Source: Hydrangea macrophylla
Lineage: Eukaryota > Streptophyta > Magnoliopsida > Cornales > Hydrangeaceae
DNA: 64,000 nucleotides
Direction: 5' to 3'
NCBI GenBank assembly: GCA_033977485.1
Contig: CM066995.1
Location: 44,451,736 to 44,515,735 of the forward strand
In this document: positions 10,938 through 21,023 of the stretch, one piece after another
How the letters are laid out: each line of letters opens with the position of its first letter
How positions within the stretch are numbered: the stretch's first letter is position 1
Position numbers and translations under genes: made by a program
Notes under the pieces: model-generated
Database searches by the model: none
What the model was told of the DNA's origin: nothing
Seen by the model: the letters and a program-made list of their open reading frames with translations, nothing else

Positions 10938-11239
10938 CACTCAGAGGTAGCCATCAATTCTAGTGTTTGGACAACTTTCGAGTACAGACATGGTGGATCT
11001 CTAAACCTTTTTTTCCAGATTTGATATGAAAAAAAAAAAACACAACAGACAATCAGATGAATCTGTTGGTGCTTTTGTCACAGAATTTGGAGAAATTTGA
11101 GGTGGGTTTTTTTCTTTTCTTTTTCTTTTTGTTGAAACTTTTTAGATTAGACCGGTAGACCCTCTTAGAAGAACTGCCACAACAGGACTTGTATGTGGTT
11201 GACAGATCCAAAATCAAATAAAATAATCAATTGATTCAC

Positions 11240-11310
11240 AGAGATTTAAAACCTATGTCTATATATAATATAATATAAGCAAATGTTAATATATATATAT
11301 ATATATATAA
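11240..11310 (-). promoter_or_regulatory. likely core promoter region of the receptor-kinase gene
   Basis: TA-rich runs (TATATATA and ATATAATATAATA) lie about 300 bp beyond the proposed first exon, on the side expected for a minus-strand gene. They may equally be a simple TA repeat. Confidence 0.3.
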
Positions 11311-11319
11311 ATATGTTAA

Positions 11320-12420
11320 CAGGGGTGAAGGTAGATGGAGGATTGAAAGGAAATTAATGCTGGGGTGACATAATTAAATGCGAAGTTGGACGAATGTGAG
11401 TGGGAAGAGTCAAAGGTGTAGCAACCAACCCATACGGCCATACCCGCCGGTTCATGGTGTTCAACAAACAGTTCACGCAATATTGAAACTGTGGGACCCA
11501 TATTAACTCTTAATGCCTTCATTAGCCTCACTTTTTTCTTGTTATTACACTAACAGCCTTTCTTATTTTTAGGGCCTGCTTGGAAAAGATTAAGCAGTTT
11601 AACACCCCACCCGCCGCGCCCGGTGACTCAATTTTCTACCTCTCGTGAGGGTCCCGATATCACTTGAGAAAAAGGTGTCTCACTAGATATCCAAGTCTCA
11701 ATTTGAGTAATGCTATGCTTTCTAAGTTTTGTATCCCAAATGTTTCTAAAATACATGTGACAGTAGGACTATCTTCAATAATAGTAGGCCACTTTAATAT
11801 CTTTCAATCGAAATTCAGTGAGTCCACTATCACATGTGTTTGAGAAACATTTGAGATACATAATTAATAATTGCTCATTAATTTAACATGTTAGTTTAAC
11901 ATAGAATCAGTTTTTGGAGAGTTATTAGACTTGGCAAGTCGGGGCGAAGCCAAGATTTTTGGTACTGGGAGTTCGGGGTAATCCTGTCAATGGACAGGGT
12001 CTGGACCCGGATCCGATCTATTTACGAAGATATGGGTAAATATTGGGATCAACAAATCCGGATCCGTTTAGAAGTTTAATTAGCGGTCCGGATATAGATT
12101 TATGCAATCGGATCCGACAAAGATCCGATTCGATTACTCTTACAAATAAATTGAATAACATATATAATATGCACTGTATTAGAATATATTTAATCTCCGT
12201 TATACATCATTTTGATTTATATTAGGTAATTTTTACATAATATTTCATTATTTAAAGAAAAGAAGAGAAAGAGAAAGTATGGTTCTCTTAATTCTATTCT
12301 AATAGAGTGAAAGGAAGGGAAATGAAATAGGATTTTCTCTTGTTTAGCTTTTATGCGTGAAAAGAAAATAAATATTAAGAATGTGCCAACTGTTTTATTC
12401 TATACTAATAATGGTATTTC
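11320..12420. other. intergenic, no gene seen
   Basis: There is mixed sequence with no coding signal. A short block at 12000-12130 is unusually rich in GGATCCG-type words within AT-rich surroundings. Short open frames here have no recognisable domain. Confidence 0.55.
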
Positions 12421-12436
12421 ATAAATACTACATATC

Positions 12437-12555
12437 ACCAAGAGTCAGTTAGCCTAAGTGGAAGGGGCTTTGGCCCCTTAAGTAAGGGTCTCAAGTTCGA
12501 ATCCTTGTGTATGTAAAAAATTATCTTGGGAGAGGTCTCCACTTCGGTAAAAAAA
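12437..12555 (+). mobile_element. tRNA-derived SINE with 16-bp target-site duplication
   Basis: An internal RNA polymerase III promoter is visible. Box A is TAGCCTAAGTGG at 12450-12461 and box B is AGTTCGAATCC at 12494-12504, about 33 bp apart. The 3' end is A-rich. The flanks are a 16-bp direct repeat with one mismatch (ATAAATACTACATATC at 12421 and ATAAGTACTACATATC at 12556), which fits LINE-mediated retrotransposition. It is too short and unstructured to be a functional tRNA. Confidence 0.82.
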
Positions 12556-12571
12556 ATAAGTACTACATATC

Positions 12572-13198
12572 GATGAATATTTTGGTCCTCTATATATTTT
12601 CATCAACATTTCTCTTTCTCTTCTAATTTTTATAATTGGACAAAAAAAATTGGATTCTTTCCTCTCTTACTTTCTCTCCACGTACTCTTCTCCATTAACA
12701 ATATTTTCTCACGTAGTTTAACTTACCATACAAGAGAATTGGAAAAAAAAAAAAATTTATTTTCTCTTCTCTCAATCCAAACACATTTTTTTAAAAATTG
12801 AAAATTAGAGATTCAAACTCCCAAGAAAATTGAAATTAGCAGAGGACATTTTATTGAATAATTTAAGCATCAAATTTTGAAATTAAAACATAAGGTTAAA
12901 TTTGTCAATTTAAGTTACAATATTAAATTCAGATATCGCCGACTCTATATTATTGCATTTGCAATACATTAAAAATGAAAAGGCACGTCGCTGTAGCTTA
13001 AGATTTGGACCATTTTAATAGGGTTGTGTTTGGAAGTTAAACAAATTTTGCACCATCAGACCCACTAAATGAAAGAATCTCTGAGTTTGCATTTTAATAC
13101 TAACAGTCACCAAACAAACCCTTGCTTCTATTTTATTTTCCCTACAAAAAGTCATCGACTATTGTTTTGAAAGATCACAAGTGGCAGAGAGTATTTCT
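12572..13198. other. AT-rich intergenic stretch
   Basis: No gene, repeat array or element end could be recognised. Poly-A and poly-T runs are frequent. Confidence 0.5.
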
Positions 13199-13432
13199 TT
13201 TAGGAGTAATTCTTTTACAATAATGTTAAGGACACTAACAAATTTCAATATCACTCACCCCACAAGTAGTGACAGAGAATACATCCTTAAGTAGGAGTAA
13301 TTCTTTTACAACAATGTTAGGGACACTAACAAATTTTACTAACACTCACACTCACACTCACACACACTTGTGGGTGTGAGTGTTAGTGAGGTGTGAGTGT
13401 TAGTAAAATTTATTATTGCCCCAAATATTACT
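13199..13432 (+). repeat. duplicated block plus MITE-like inverted repeat
   Basis: The block AGGAGTAATTCTTTTACAA followed by ATGTTAGGGACACTAACAAATTT occurs twice, near 13201 and 13293. The second copy leads into an inverted repeat: TTTTACTAACACTCACAC near 13344 pairs with GTGTGAGTGTTAGTAAAA ending near 13410. Outer ends GAGTAAT/ATTACTC also match. This fits a small MITE or its decayed duplicate. There is no coding content. Confidence 0.55.
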
Positions 13433-13963
13433 CATTCTTTTATTTGTTCTACTCAACATTATGTATTTATCTTTTCGATTGAGATGCATTACAACTCAAA
13501 ATATCTGATTAGTGATTACCATCCAAAAAGAAAAATTTAATGCTTAATAAGCATATATAGAAGGATTGCCTTTGGTTACTAAAAACACTTTGGACTCTTG
13601 ATATGTGTTATCATCTTTAGAGGGTTTAAAAATATTTTCACTATTCATCACTTTTTTTAAAAAAAAAATTTAAATTTAAAAATTTTGACACTTTACCCCC
13701 ACCCCCAAACTTTTAAAACATTTTGTATTTCTCTCCCCTATCTCTGTATATACATAATTCCTCTTCTGTTAAGACTCTTTTTCCTTTTTTTATTTTTTCT
13801 TTTTTAACATTAATATGTACCTAAATATTGCTAATATCATAATGATGTTTATGCAAATATGATAAATTTAGGCTTAAACAAACTTCTTATTTTTGGGTAG
13901 TGCCCTTGTGCACGGACAATTTCGAATTAATAAAAATATGAGGAATTGTAACACCAGCTTTTA

Positions 13964-14172
13964 CTTGTACTTATCTATATGGATGTATTTATGTACTTCC
14001 GTATTCATTTATGTGTGTTATGATCATTTACGAATGAGCATTGATGATAGTTTTTTTTTATGAAGGATTATTTCTTGAACTTGTACTTATCTATATGGAT
14101 GTATTTATGTACTTCCGTATTCATTTATGTGTGTTATGATCATTTACGAATGAGCATTGATGATAGTTTTTT
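13964..14172 (+). repeat. 116-bp tandem duplication, second copy split by a transposon
   Basis: The segment beginning CTTGTACTTATCTATATGGA at 13964 is repeated exactly in phase at 14080. The second copy is cut at 14172 by the Mutator-like element and resumes at 15485. The duplication is absent from the other LTR copy near 16945, so it arose after the larger duplication but before the transposon entered. Confidence 0.85.
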
Positions 14173-14453
14173 GGGTAAATTATACTGACACCCCCTGAAG
14201 TTTCGCACTTTGTCACTCACACCCCCTTAGGTTTCTGACATATCACTCACACCTCCTGTCAGATATGTCGAACTAATGCCGTTAACTGCGATATTAAAAA
14301 GACAATTATACCCCTCTCTCTCTAAGACCCACTTTGGTTTTCTCTCTCTCTACCCTAAACCAACCCACTTTGATCTTCTCTCTCTAACTTAAACCCATTT
14401 CTGTATGTTCTGAATTTTTAGATTTTGAGTGTAAGAAACACAAGTCAGATTTG

Positions 14454-14954
14454 ATGATGGCAAACTTGATTTCCATTGATTTATCAAGTAATTTGAGATT
14501 TAAGTTCAAAAAAAAAAAAAAATCCTCCCACCAACATCATAAACCTCCTGTCACCACAACCAGGCCCAACACTCACATGAGTCCCAGACTCGCCGCCTCT
14601 TCTCTCTCTTACGCCGCAGTCGTTAATGGGACTAGTAATTGCGGTTCTGGGTCGTTCTATTCTTCTCCGAATGGTTAATTTTCAGTACCGTTTTACAGTA
14701 ACAGTGTTAGTAGCGATCTTCAAGATGAGTACACCAATCTTCCAATTCAAGACCAGCTTTCATTCTTAAATGATTCTAATATCAAGAACGGTGAATTTAT
14801 GGATCCGATAATGAGTCCGAGTGGCCGAAGTGACTCGATTTTGTTTCCCTATGGAAACATTGGTACCAATTGGGTCGATTCCGACAACTCCGATGACACC
14901 CACCACCACCATCACCATCTTCACCGGCGGAGCTTTTCAGTGATTCCAGATTAA
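14454..14954 (+). pseudogene. captured coding fragment, source gene not recognised
   Basis: A single reading frame of 166 codons runs from the ATG at 14454, broken only by one TAA at 14676-14678. Composition is gene-like: Ser/Asn-rich, a Lys run, RLAASSLSYAAVVNG, then WVDSDNSDD, a His run and RRSFSV. Codon use and GC content differ from the surrounding non-coding DNA. No domain is recognised. It is most simply a host exon carried by the Mutator-like element. Confidence 0.5.
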
Positions 14955-15075
14955 ATTTGAGATTTAATTTGAGATTTGAGAGTGATTCCGGATTGTGCTA
15001 AAAGATGGTTCAATGAATTGGTTGAGAAAGAGATCCAAAATCAGATGGTTCAATGAATTGATTCCAGAGGAGACT

Positions 15076-15240
15076 TTGGAGTGTGCTAAGATTTTAACGA
15101 AAATGGGCGAAAGCGATCCAAAACCAGATGTCTAGAGCTTTGATGTAGTGATTAGGGGGCTTTGCAAGGAAGGTAATTTGGATATGAGTTTTGATTTGCT
15201 AGTCCAGATGGTGAGGTTTAATGTTGGTGTCAAGGCCATC
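15076..15240 (+). pseudogene. captured pentatricopeptide-repeat (PPR) gene fragment
   Basis: The translation contains the PPR helix pair pattern: CAKILTKMGE, then PDV, then FDVVIRGLCKEGNLDMSF and DLLVQM, about 1.5 repeats. One in-frame TAG lies between PDV and SFDVV, near 15132. PPR proteins bind organellar RNA. This fragment is far too short to work and lies inside the Mutator-like element. Confidence 0.72.
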
Positions 15241-15266
15241 AAATTTTGTGTATATTTATGTGTGTG

Positions 15267-15313
<47 letters not shown>

Positions 15314-15550
15314 AAGAAGATAAGGGCATTTTGGACATTTTGAAAAATTAAATTGCAAAGTCATCCATTTTTTAACGTCAGTTAACAGCATGGGGTGTCA
15401 GTGTTACCAACCCATAACCTGAAGGGAGGTCAGTGTAACCTAAAAAATCTCAGGGGGTGTCAGTGTAATTTACCCTAGTTTTTTTTATGAAGGATTATTT
15501 CTTGAACCTTTGGATCCATGAAACATTAGAAGGAATTGTGATGAAGGAGC

Positions 15551-15580
15551 CCCGAGCGCTCGAGACGGGATCGCTCGAGC
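15551..15580 (+). repeat. palindromic GAGCGCTCGAG cluster upstream of LTR TATA (copy 1)
   Basis: GAGCGCTCGAG and GATCGCTCGAGC lie in tandem and end about 48 bp before the TATA box at 15628. Each word is nearly self-complementary. The second LTR copy has the same cluster at 17120-17165. Confidence 0.75.
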
Positions 15581-15627
15581 TAAAAAACATGTGGAAGGAC
15601 CATTTTGCCCCTGGGCCTTGAAAATTC

Positions 15628-15635
15628 TATAAATA
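15628..15635 (+). promoter_or_regulatory. TATA box of the gypsy LTR (copy 1)
   Basis: TATAAATACCCAACATCACC is followed by a leader that is conserved in the second copy. Confidence 0.6.
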
Positions 15636-15777
15636 CCCAACATCACCTTCATTTATTATGTTTTAAACTCTGATATACAGAGAGCTACCTTGAGAGAGAA
15701 TCTTAAGAGCTTATACACATTCATACACATATCCATGCGTGCATGTCTCCAAATTCATGATCCAACCACCCTCATAT

Positions 15778-15778
<1 letters not shown>

Positions 15779-15839
<61 letters not shown>

Positions 15840-15936
15840 CAACTACCATGAAGTTTTATAGTTAAGTTCTTGAAGATCAAAGTCAAGAGGAGGAGGTTTG
15901 AAGTCTTGAAGCATGCTATAGATATTAGAGCTCAAG

Positions 15937-15998
<62 letters not shown>

Positions 15999-16001
15999 CA
16001 T
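15779..16001 (+). repeat. two CA microsatellites in the LTR leader (copy 1)
   Basis: (CA)n tracts lie at about 15779-15837 and 15938-16001, separated by unique leader sequence. Thr/His open frames here are repeat translations. Confidence 0.9.
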
Positions 16002-16146
16002 TGTCTCCAATTTCATCATCTAGATATTGTGAGTACTCATTCTTACTCTTAAACCATGTTTTCTTAAGTTAATTCATGAGTCATGGCTTTGCAATGCACA
16101 AATTCTGTTATAAAACTAACAAACTGGTGGGAAACTATCAAACTCA

Positions 16147-16208
16147 AGCACTCGGACCAAGCGCGAGCTCTCGAGCCCAACAAATAGCAAGGCCTAAGCG
16201 CTTGAGTT
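16147..16208 (+). repeat. second palindromic cluster, LTR leader (copy 1)
   Basis: CGCGAGCTCTCGAGC and AAGCGCTTGAG lie about 520-580 bp downstream of the TATA box. A matching cluster is at about 17737-17802 in the other copy. Confidence 0.6.
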
Positions 16209-17119
16209 CAGTAGTACTTAGAAGATTAGCTTGTTTCATGTTATAATTATGACGATCCATGATAAGCTAATAGTACTACAAGCTATGGAAGTTGTACCTT
16301 GATGTTGTTTTGATTATATGTGCTTGCATGCGTTACTGGAAAGCTACTTCATGCTGTTAGAGTAGTAATTTATAATATACAACTTTGATAATGAAAAGAC
16401 CAAGGAGTCCTAGAATTTACAAAGGTGAGTGCTTGAGCCTACTAACTTTGGTATGAACATGTTTTCTATAGCAAGTAAAGAATGAATTGAACTAGTAAGA
16501 TGTATACGTGCAAGAAACGTAAACCTCGATAATGATTACATGATAAGTACAAGAATGTAACATCCCGATAATAATGCGCATAATTAACTTGTACCGTACG
16601 CATTAGGTGATGATGTGTAAGTTGCGATAACGAGGATTTAAATGAGACGATCGCATCCTTCAGTTTGGTTTTCATGATTCCTTCGGGAAAGAGTAACGAG
16701 TTCAGTAGTGGTGCAGGACTCGTTGTATATACATAATTCCTCTTCTGTTAACACTCTTTTTTTTTTTCTCTTTATTCTTTTTTAATATTAAATATGTATC
16801 TAGATATTGCTATTATCATAATGATGTTTATGCAAATATGATAAATTTAGGCTTAAACAAACTTCTTATTTTTGGGTAGTGCCCTTGCGCATGGACAATT
16901 TCAAATCAACATAAATGTGAGGAATTGTAACACTAGCTTTTTTCCTGTACTTATCTATATGGATGTATTTCCGTACTTCCGTATTCTTTTATGTGTGTTA
17001 TGATCATTTACGAATGAGCATTGATGATAGTTTTATTTTATTATTTTTTTATTTTTTATGAAGGGTTATTTCTTGAACCTTTGGATCCATGAAACATTAG
17101 AAGTAATTGTGAAGGAGTC

Positions 17120-17165
17120 CCGAGCACTCGCGCCGTCTGAGCGCTCGAGACGGGAGCGCTCGAGC
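17120..17165 (+). repeat. palindromic cluster upstream of LTR TATA (copy 2)
   Basis: There are three words here, against two in copy 1: CGAGCACTCGCG, GAGCGCTCGAG and GAGCGCTCGAGC. The cluster ends about 47 bp before TATAAATA at 17213. The extra word suggests the cluster expands or contracts. Confidence 0.75.
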
Positions 17166-17212
17166 TAAAAAATATGTAAAAGGACCATTTTTTCCTTGGG
17201 CCTTGAAAACTC

Positions 17213-17220
17213 TATAAATA
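17213..17220 (+). promoter_or_regulatory. TATA box of the gypsy LTR (copy 2)
   Basis: TATAAATACCCAACATCACT is the counterpart of the box at 15628. Confidence 0.6.
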
Positions 17221-17477
17221 CCCAACATCACTTTCATTTATTACGTTTTAAACTCTAATATACAGAGAGCTACCTTGAGAGAGAACCTTGAGAGCTTATA
17301 CACATTTATACACATATCCATGCTTGCATGTCTCCAAATTCATGATCCAACCACCCTCATATGCATTCACACACATACTACAACTACCATGAAGTTTTGG
17401 AGTTAAGTTCTTGAAGATCAAACTCAAGAGGATAAGTTTTGAAGTCTTGAAGCTTGCTAGAGATATTAGAGCTCAAG

Positions 17478-17520
<43 letters not shown>

Positions 17521-17572
17521 ACATACACATACACACACACATACACACATATGCACATATACACACATATAC
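17478..17572 (+). repeat. CA/CATA microsatellite (copy 2 leader)
   Basis: (CA)n grades into (CACATA)n. It corresponds to the second CA tract of copy 1. The first tract is almost absent in this copy. Confidence 0.9.
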
Positions 17573-17736
17573 ACTATCTCCAATTTCATTATCTAGATCT
17601 TGTGAGTACTCATACTTACTCTTAAACCATGTTTTCTTAAGTTAATTCATGAGTCATGGCTTTGCATGTGACATGCATTGACTATAGAAATGAAATTCTG
17701 TTATAAAACTAACAAACTGCTAGGAAACTGTCAAGC

Positions 17737-17802
17737 TCAAGCACTCGGACCAAGCGCGAACGCACGAGCCCAACAAACAGGCAGGCCTAAGCCCTCGAGT
17801 TC
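17737..17802 (+). repeat. second palindromic cluster, LTR leader (copy 2)
   Basis: This is the counterpart of 16147-16208, slightly decayed (AAGCGCGAACGCACGAGC and CCCTCGAG). Confidence 0.55.
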
Positions 17803-19574
17803 AGTGGTACTTAGAAGATTGGCTTGTTGCATGTTATAATTATGACGATCCATGATAAGCTGATAGTACTATAAGCTATGAAAGTTGTACCTTGATGCTG
17901 TTCTGATTATATGTGCTTGCATGTGTTACTAGAAAGCTATACTTCATGCTGTTAGAGTAGTACTTTATAAAGTACAACTTTGATAACGAAAAGACCAAGG
18001 AGTCCTGGAATTTACAAGCGCTCGGGCTTACTAACTTTGGTATGAACATTTTTTCTATAGTAAGTAAAAGATGAATTGAACTAGTAAGACGTATACATAC
18101 AAGATACGTAACCCTTGATGATGATAATATGATAAGTACAAGAATGTGACATCCCGATAATAATGCGCATAAATGACTTGTACCGCACGCGTTAGGTGTT
18201 GATGTGTAAGTTGCGATAACGAGGATTTGAATGAGATGATCGTATCCGTCAGTCTAGTTTTCATGATTCCTTCGGGAAAGAGTAACAAGTTCAGTAGTGT
18301 TGCTGAGGATGTCATCGTGGCCATATGGGGCGACGCTGGCAAGAGTATTCGTACTCGATCGGTATAGTTCGTGGTAGATGCCATAGTGGCACGTACAATA
18401 GTACCTTGTTGGTATTAATGTGAACAGTTATAAGATGGTTAATAGGCCGTAAGACGACAATGTCAAGATGAGGTCATAAGGCAACGATGATAAATTAACC
18501 ACGACTGAATGAATAAGATGGGGTTACCACAAGGCTGTAAGGCGACAATATCAAGAGAAGGCCATAAGGCGATGATTACAAGAGGGTAACCTAATGATCG
18601 TAAGGCAACGATATTCAATCGGTGAAAGATTGGGTCGAATCCAAAGTAAGTCGAGTCATAAGTGATTGAACCAGTAGTTCAAAGTTTAGTATCAAGTCGA
18701 TGTAGATTGGACGGATAGTCTAAAGTGATCAATCGGCTGAGATCAGTAGTGTTTCCAAAGTTCGAATGTTGTCGTTGAACGTTTCCAAACGTACGTAATA
18801 CCTCGAGAAGGTGATTAAGCAAACCTCAATGGTAATATTTTTAAAAGTATAAAAGGAACGATTTACTCTCTTAATGGATTTTAACAAGTGTTTTCTGAGC
18901 CTGTTCAAGTGTAGTATGTTTGCTCATTCAACTTGTATGCAAGCTGACAACTTTCATGTCGTGGACAATCACACATCCAGATCTTGCATAGGCTAACTAC
19001 CCAAAGGAGGAGTATGCCGAGGAAGGCTATGGCTTCGCAAGTTAGTTGGCGGGAGCTAAAGCCTAGAAGTTCAATTATCTTTTGTTTCGTTGAGGTACCA
19101 TGTGCCAAGATTACTATTATTATGATGTAGGGCTTATGCCTAAGATATTATTCTTTTTTCTTTCCCCCTCTATGGTATTGTAATAATGAGATTTAAGACT
19201 ATGATATTGATGTTTAATATTATGTAAGCCTAGAACCACCACGTTATATATTACTGTTGCTTGTTATTTATTGTATCGGTTCTTTATTGTTGTGGACAAT
19301 CATGAGGTATTCAACTTTCCACGTACCTATGGACCCAAAAGAGAAATTGTTTTAAAATTTTCATATTTTAGCTACTCCGGGGTGTGATAGGAATGCTTTT
19401 GATGACTAGGATACTTTGATGAGTGTCATTATTTAAGTGTCTAAAATCGTTTCTACTGTCCACTACTTCCTTAAGTATAATTTTTTTAAAAAAATTATGA
19501 AAATCTCCTCACTTTTTAAAACTTTTGCATTTCCCTCCCCTATCTTCTTTCTATACATCATTCCCCTCTATCAA

Positions 19575-19668
19575 TACACAATCTTTCACCAAGGCTATAA
19601 GTGCCTCTATGGGTTTCCACCCTTGTGGTGATTGTTGTCACTCCATGTAAGAGTTCGAGCCATGGTAC
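19575..19668 (+). mobile_element. possible SINE fragment
   Basis: GGCTATAAGTGCCTC followed about 60 bp later by GAGTTCGAGCC (box B-like) resembles plant tRNA-derived SINEs. It is cut at 19669 by the LTR of the next element. Box A is poor, so this is tentative. Confidence 0.35.
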
Positions 19669-19870
19669 CTGTTAAAGTATTAGAGAGAGATAGTTGAGAG
19701 AATAATACCAAAATGTATTATTGAGTTGTGTATCAAACATTACAATGTGTAGCCATTATATTGGATAAGAGATAATCATAATTAAGAGAAAGAAGAGTAC
19801 AACTAGGTAGTATAATGTATCTAGACATAATGTATCTAAACATATGTATCTGTACTATTATATTATAACA
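19669..19870 (-). repeat. 3' LTR (202 bp) of the non-autonomous element
   Basis: Its first about 90 plus-strand bases match those of the partial LTR at 20933 with few differences. That pairing defines the element. Confidence 0.82.
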
Positions 19871-20920
19871 ACCCTCCTCAAACTCAAGTTGGTGAGATTG
19901 AGACCAACTTGAGTTTGGAAAAGAAATCCTGAAATAGTTAACAGTTAGACTGAGTGGAGCTGGTAATGAGGAGAGTGGAAGCCGAAGTGGAAAGTGAGAC
20001 TGAGCAATCTAATAAAGAGGGCGCTGACCAGAACCAGACCGAAAAATGCTGGCATGATAGCATTGAGTTGGGCTGAGAGAAGCATCGATGGAAATGTTGA
20101 TTGGATCCAAATCGAGAAACATCGACATGATAGTGTTGGGTTAGATTGAGCAGAGACAATGGTGGTAACCAAGTAGAGGAGGCAGTTGGTGGTGGAGAAC
20201 GGAGGTACGACGATGGAGGCTGGGTGGAGGAGGCGGGTGCCAAAGTCGAACTGGTGGTGGCTTGAATGGGAAAAGCTGGCAATGAGGGAGTCGGATAGCA
20301 GAGTAAGCAGTGAACGAAGGTCCATCCGAATGAAGGTCCATCCAATCGAAGGTCTGACAGAGGAGGCAGGACTGAGAAGGTGGTGGACGAAGATCTAGCC
20401 GATCGGAGGTGGTAGGTGGTTGGTGGTCCGGCGGTATAGGGAGCTAGACAATGGAAGAGGTAGTGAACTGAGGTCTGATGGAGGAGGCCAAACTGAGGAG
20501 GTGGTGGGCAGAGATATGACCGATCAGAGGTCCGACGATGGAGGCCGGGCGGAGGAGGCAGTGGCTAAAGGTCAGACCGATGGCCTGGGGGATGGAGGGA
20601 ACCAGACATAGGAGGTTGTAGCCAAGCGGGTAGTGGTCCGGTAGAAGAAGTCGGGACGAGGAGGTGCATTCAAGCGACTGAAGTAGTCAGGTGGTGGTCC
20701 AGTGGAGGGAGCCCGGACAAAGAAGTGGCAACGGGGTGATGGAAGTGGCCAGGTGGTGGTTCGGCCTGCTGCGGTGTGCCACCTGCCAGGATGGCCACTG
20801 TGAAGAGGCTACCACTAGAAGTATTTTTGATGTGGAGGGTCCACTAATAGTGGCAACCACAGAGTACACTCTCCTTTTTAGAGGTCACCGGGAGGATGAA
20901 GAAGCTACCAAGAGCTTATA

Positions 20921-20932
20921 GCTCTGATACCA
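20921..20932 (-). other. primer-binding site, initiator tRNA-Met type
   Basis: The reverse complement reads TGGTATCAGAGC and directly abuts the LTR end at 20933. Confidence 0.85.
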
Positions 20933-21023
20933 TGTTAAAGTATTAGAGAGGGAGTTGAGAGAGTAATACCAAAATATATTATTGAGTTGTATATCAAACA
21001 TTACAATGTGTAGCCTTTATACT
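20933..21023 (-). repeat. 5' LTR of the non-autonomous element, truncated
   Basis: It matches the other LTR only up to TGTAGCC(T/A)TTATA, then diverges. The outer half is lost, so no TSD can be read. Confidence 0.75.

Larger units (their letters stand above)
14173..15475 (+). mobile_element. non-autonomous Mutator-like element with captured gene pieces (Pack-MULE type)
   Basis: Terminal inverted repeats GGGTAAATTA(T/C)ACTGAC extend over about 26 bp with one mismatch. The exact 9-bp target duplication TAGTTTTTT lies at 14164-14172 and 15476-15484; nine bases is the Mutator hallmark. No transposase is present. The interior holds two stretches that look like parts of two ordinary plant genes: an unrecognised coding piece (14454-14954) and a pentatricopeptide-repeat piece (15076-15240). 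Confidence 0.85.
13745..18305 (+). repeat. tandem duplication of LTR plus flanking DNA
   Basis: Copy 1 spans 13745 to about 16715 and includes the later Mutator-like insertion. Copy 2 spans 16724 to about 18305. Both begin TGTATATACATAATTCCTC, about 200 bp left of the LTR start, and both stop at the same internal LTR point (GTTCAGTAGTG). The duplicated unit is about 1.6 kb and includes pre-insertion host sequence. It therefore arose after insertion, by unequal or illegitimate recombination. A third, diverged trace of the leading host sequence lies near 19518-19570. Confidence 0.8.
13947..19389 (+). mobile_element. Ty3/gypsy-type LTR, TSD GGAAT, internally duplicated and invaded
   Basis: It starts TGTAACACCAGC and ends CCGGGGTGTGATA. 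GGAAT lies immediately outside both ends (13942-13946 and 19390-19394). No primer site or coding region is attached, so it behaves as a solo LTR. Its apparent length of 5.4 kb is inflated by a segmental tandem duplication, a 116-bp duplication and a 1303-bp Mutator-like insertion. The original LTR would be roughly 2.5 kb. A TATA box and CT/CA-rich transcribed leader are present in both duplicated copies. The layout resembles that of the solo LTR at 3544-5911, but the sequence differs. Confidence 0.78.
19669..21023 (-). mobile_element. non-autonomous copia-like LTR element without coding domains
   Basis: Read on the minus strand, there is a truncated 5' LTR (21023-20933), then a primer-binding site TGGTATCAGAGC (20932-20921, initiator tRNA-Met type), an internal region of about 1.05 kb, a polypurine tract GTTTGAGGAGGGT (about 19883-19871), and a 3' LTR (19870-19669). 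LTR ends are TGTTATAATA and CTTTAACA. No gag or pol domain is visible inside. The interior is rich in GGTGGTCCGG-type repeats. It is too long for a typical TRIM and shorter than most LARDs, and must have relied on another element's proteins. Confidence 0.82.

Noticed and set aside
12000..12130. GGATCCG-rich stretch as a regulatory array
   Set aside because: Copies are irregular, spacing is not periodic and there is no nearby gene in a fitting position.
12450..12504. Functional tRNA gene
   Set aside because: Boxes A and B are present, but no cloverleaf with acceptor stem can be drawn and a 16-bp TSD marks it as a SINE.
15132..17645. Thr/His and Cys/Val repeat open frames
   Set aside because: CA/TG microsatellite translations.
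19938..20921. Several open frames on both strands inside the non-autonomous copia-like element
   Set aside because: No frame shows a gag, pol or other known domain. Overlapping frames on both strands reflect the G-rich repeat composition.
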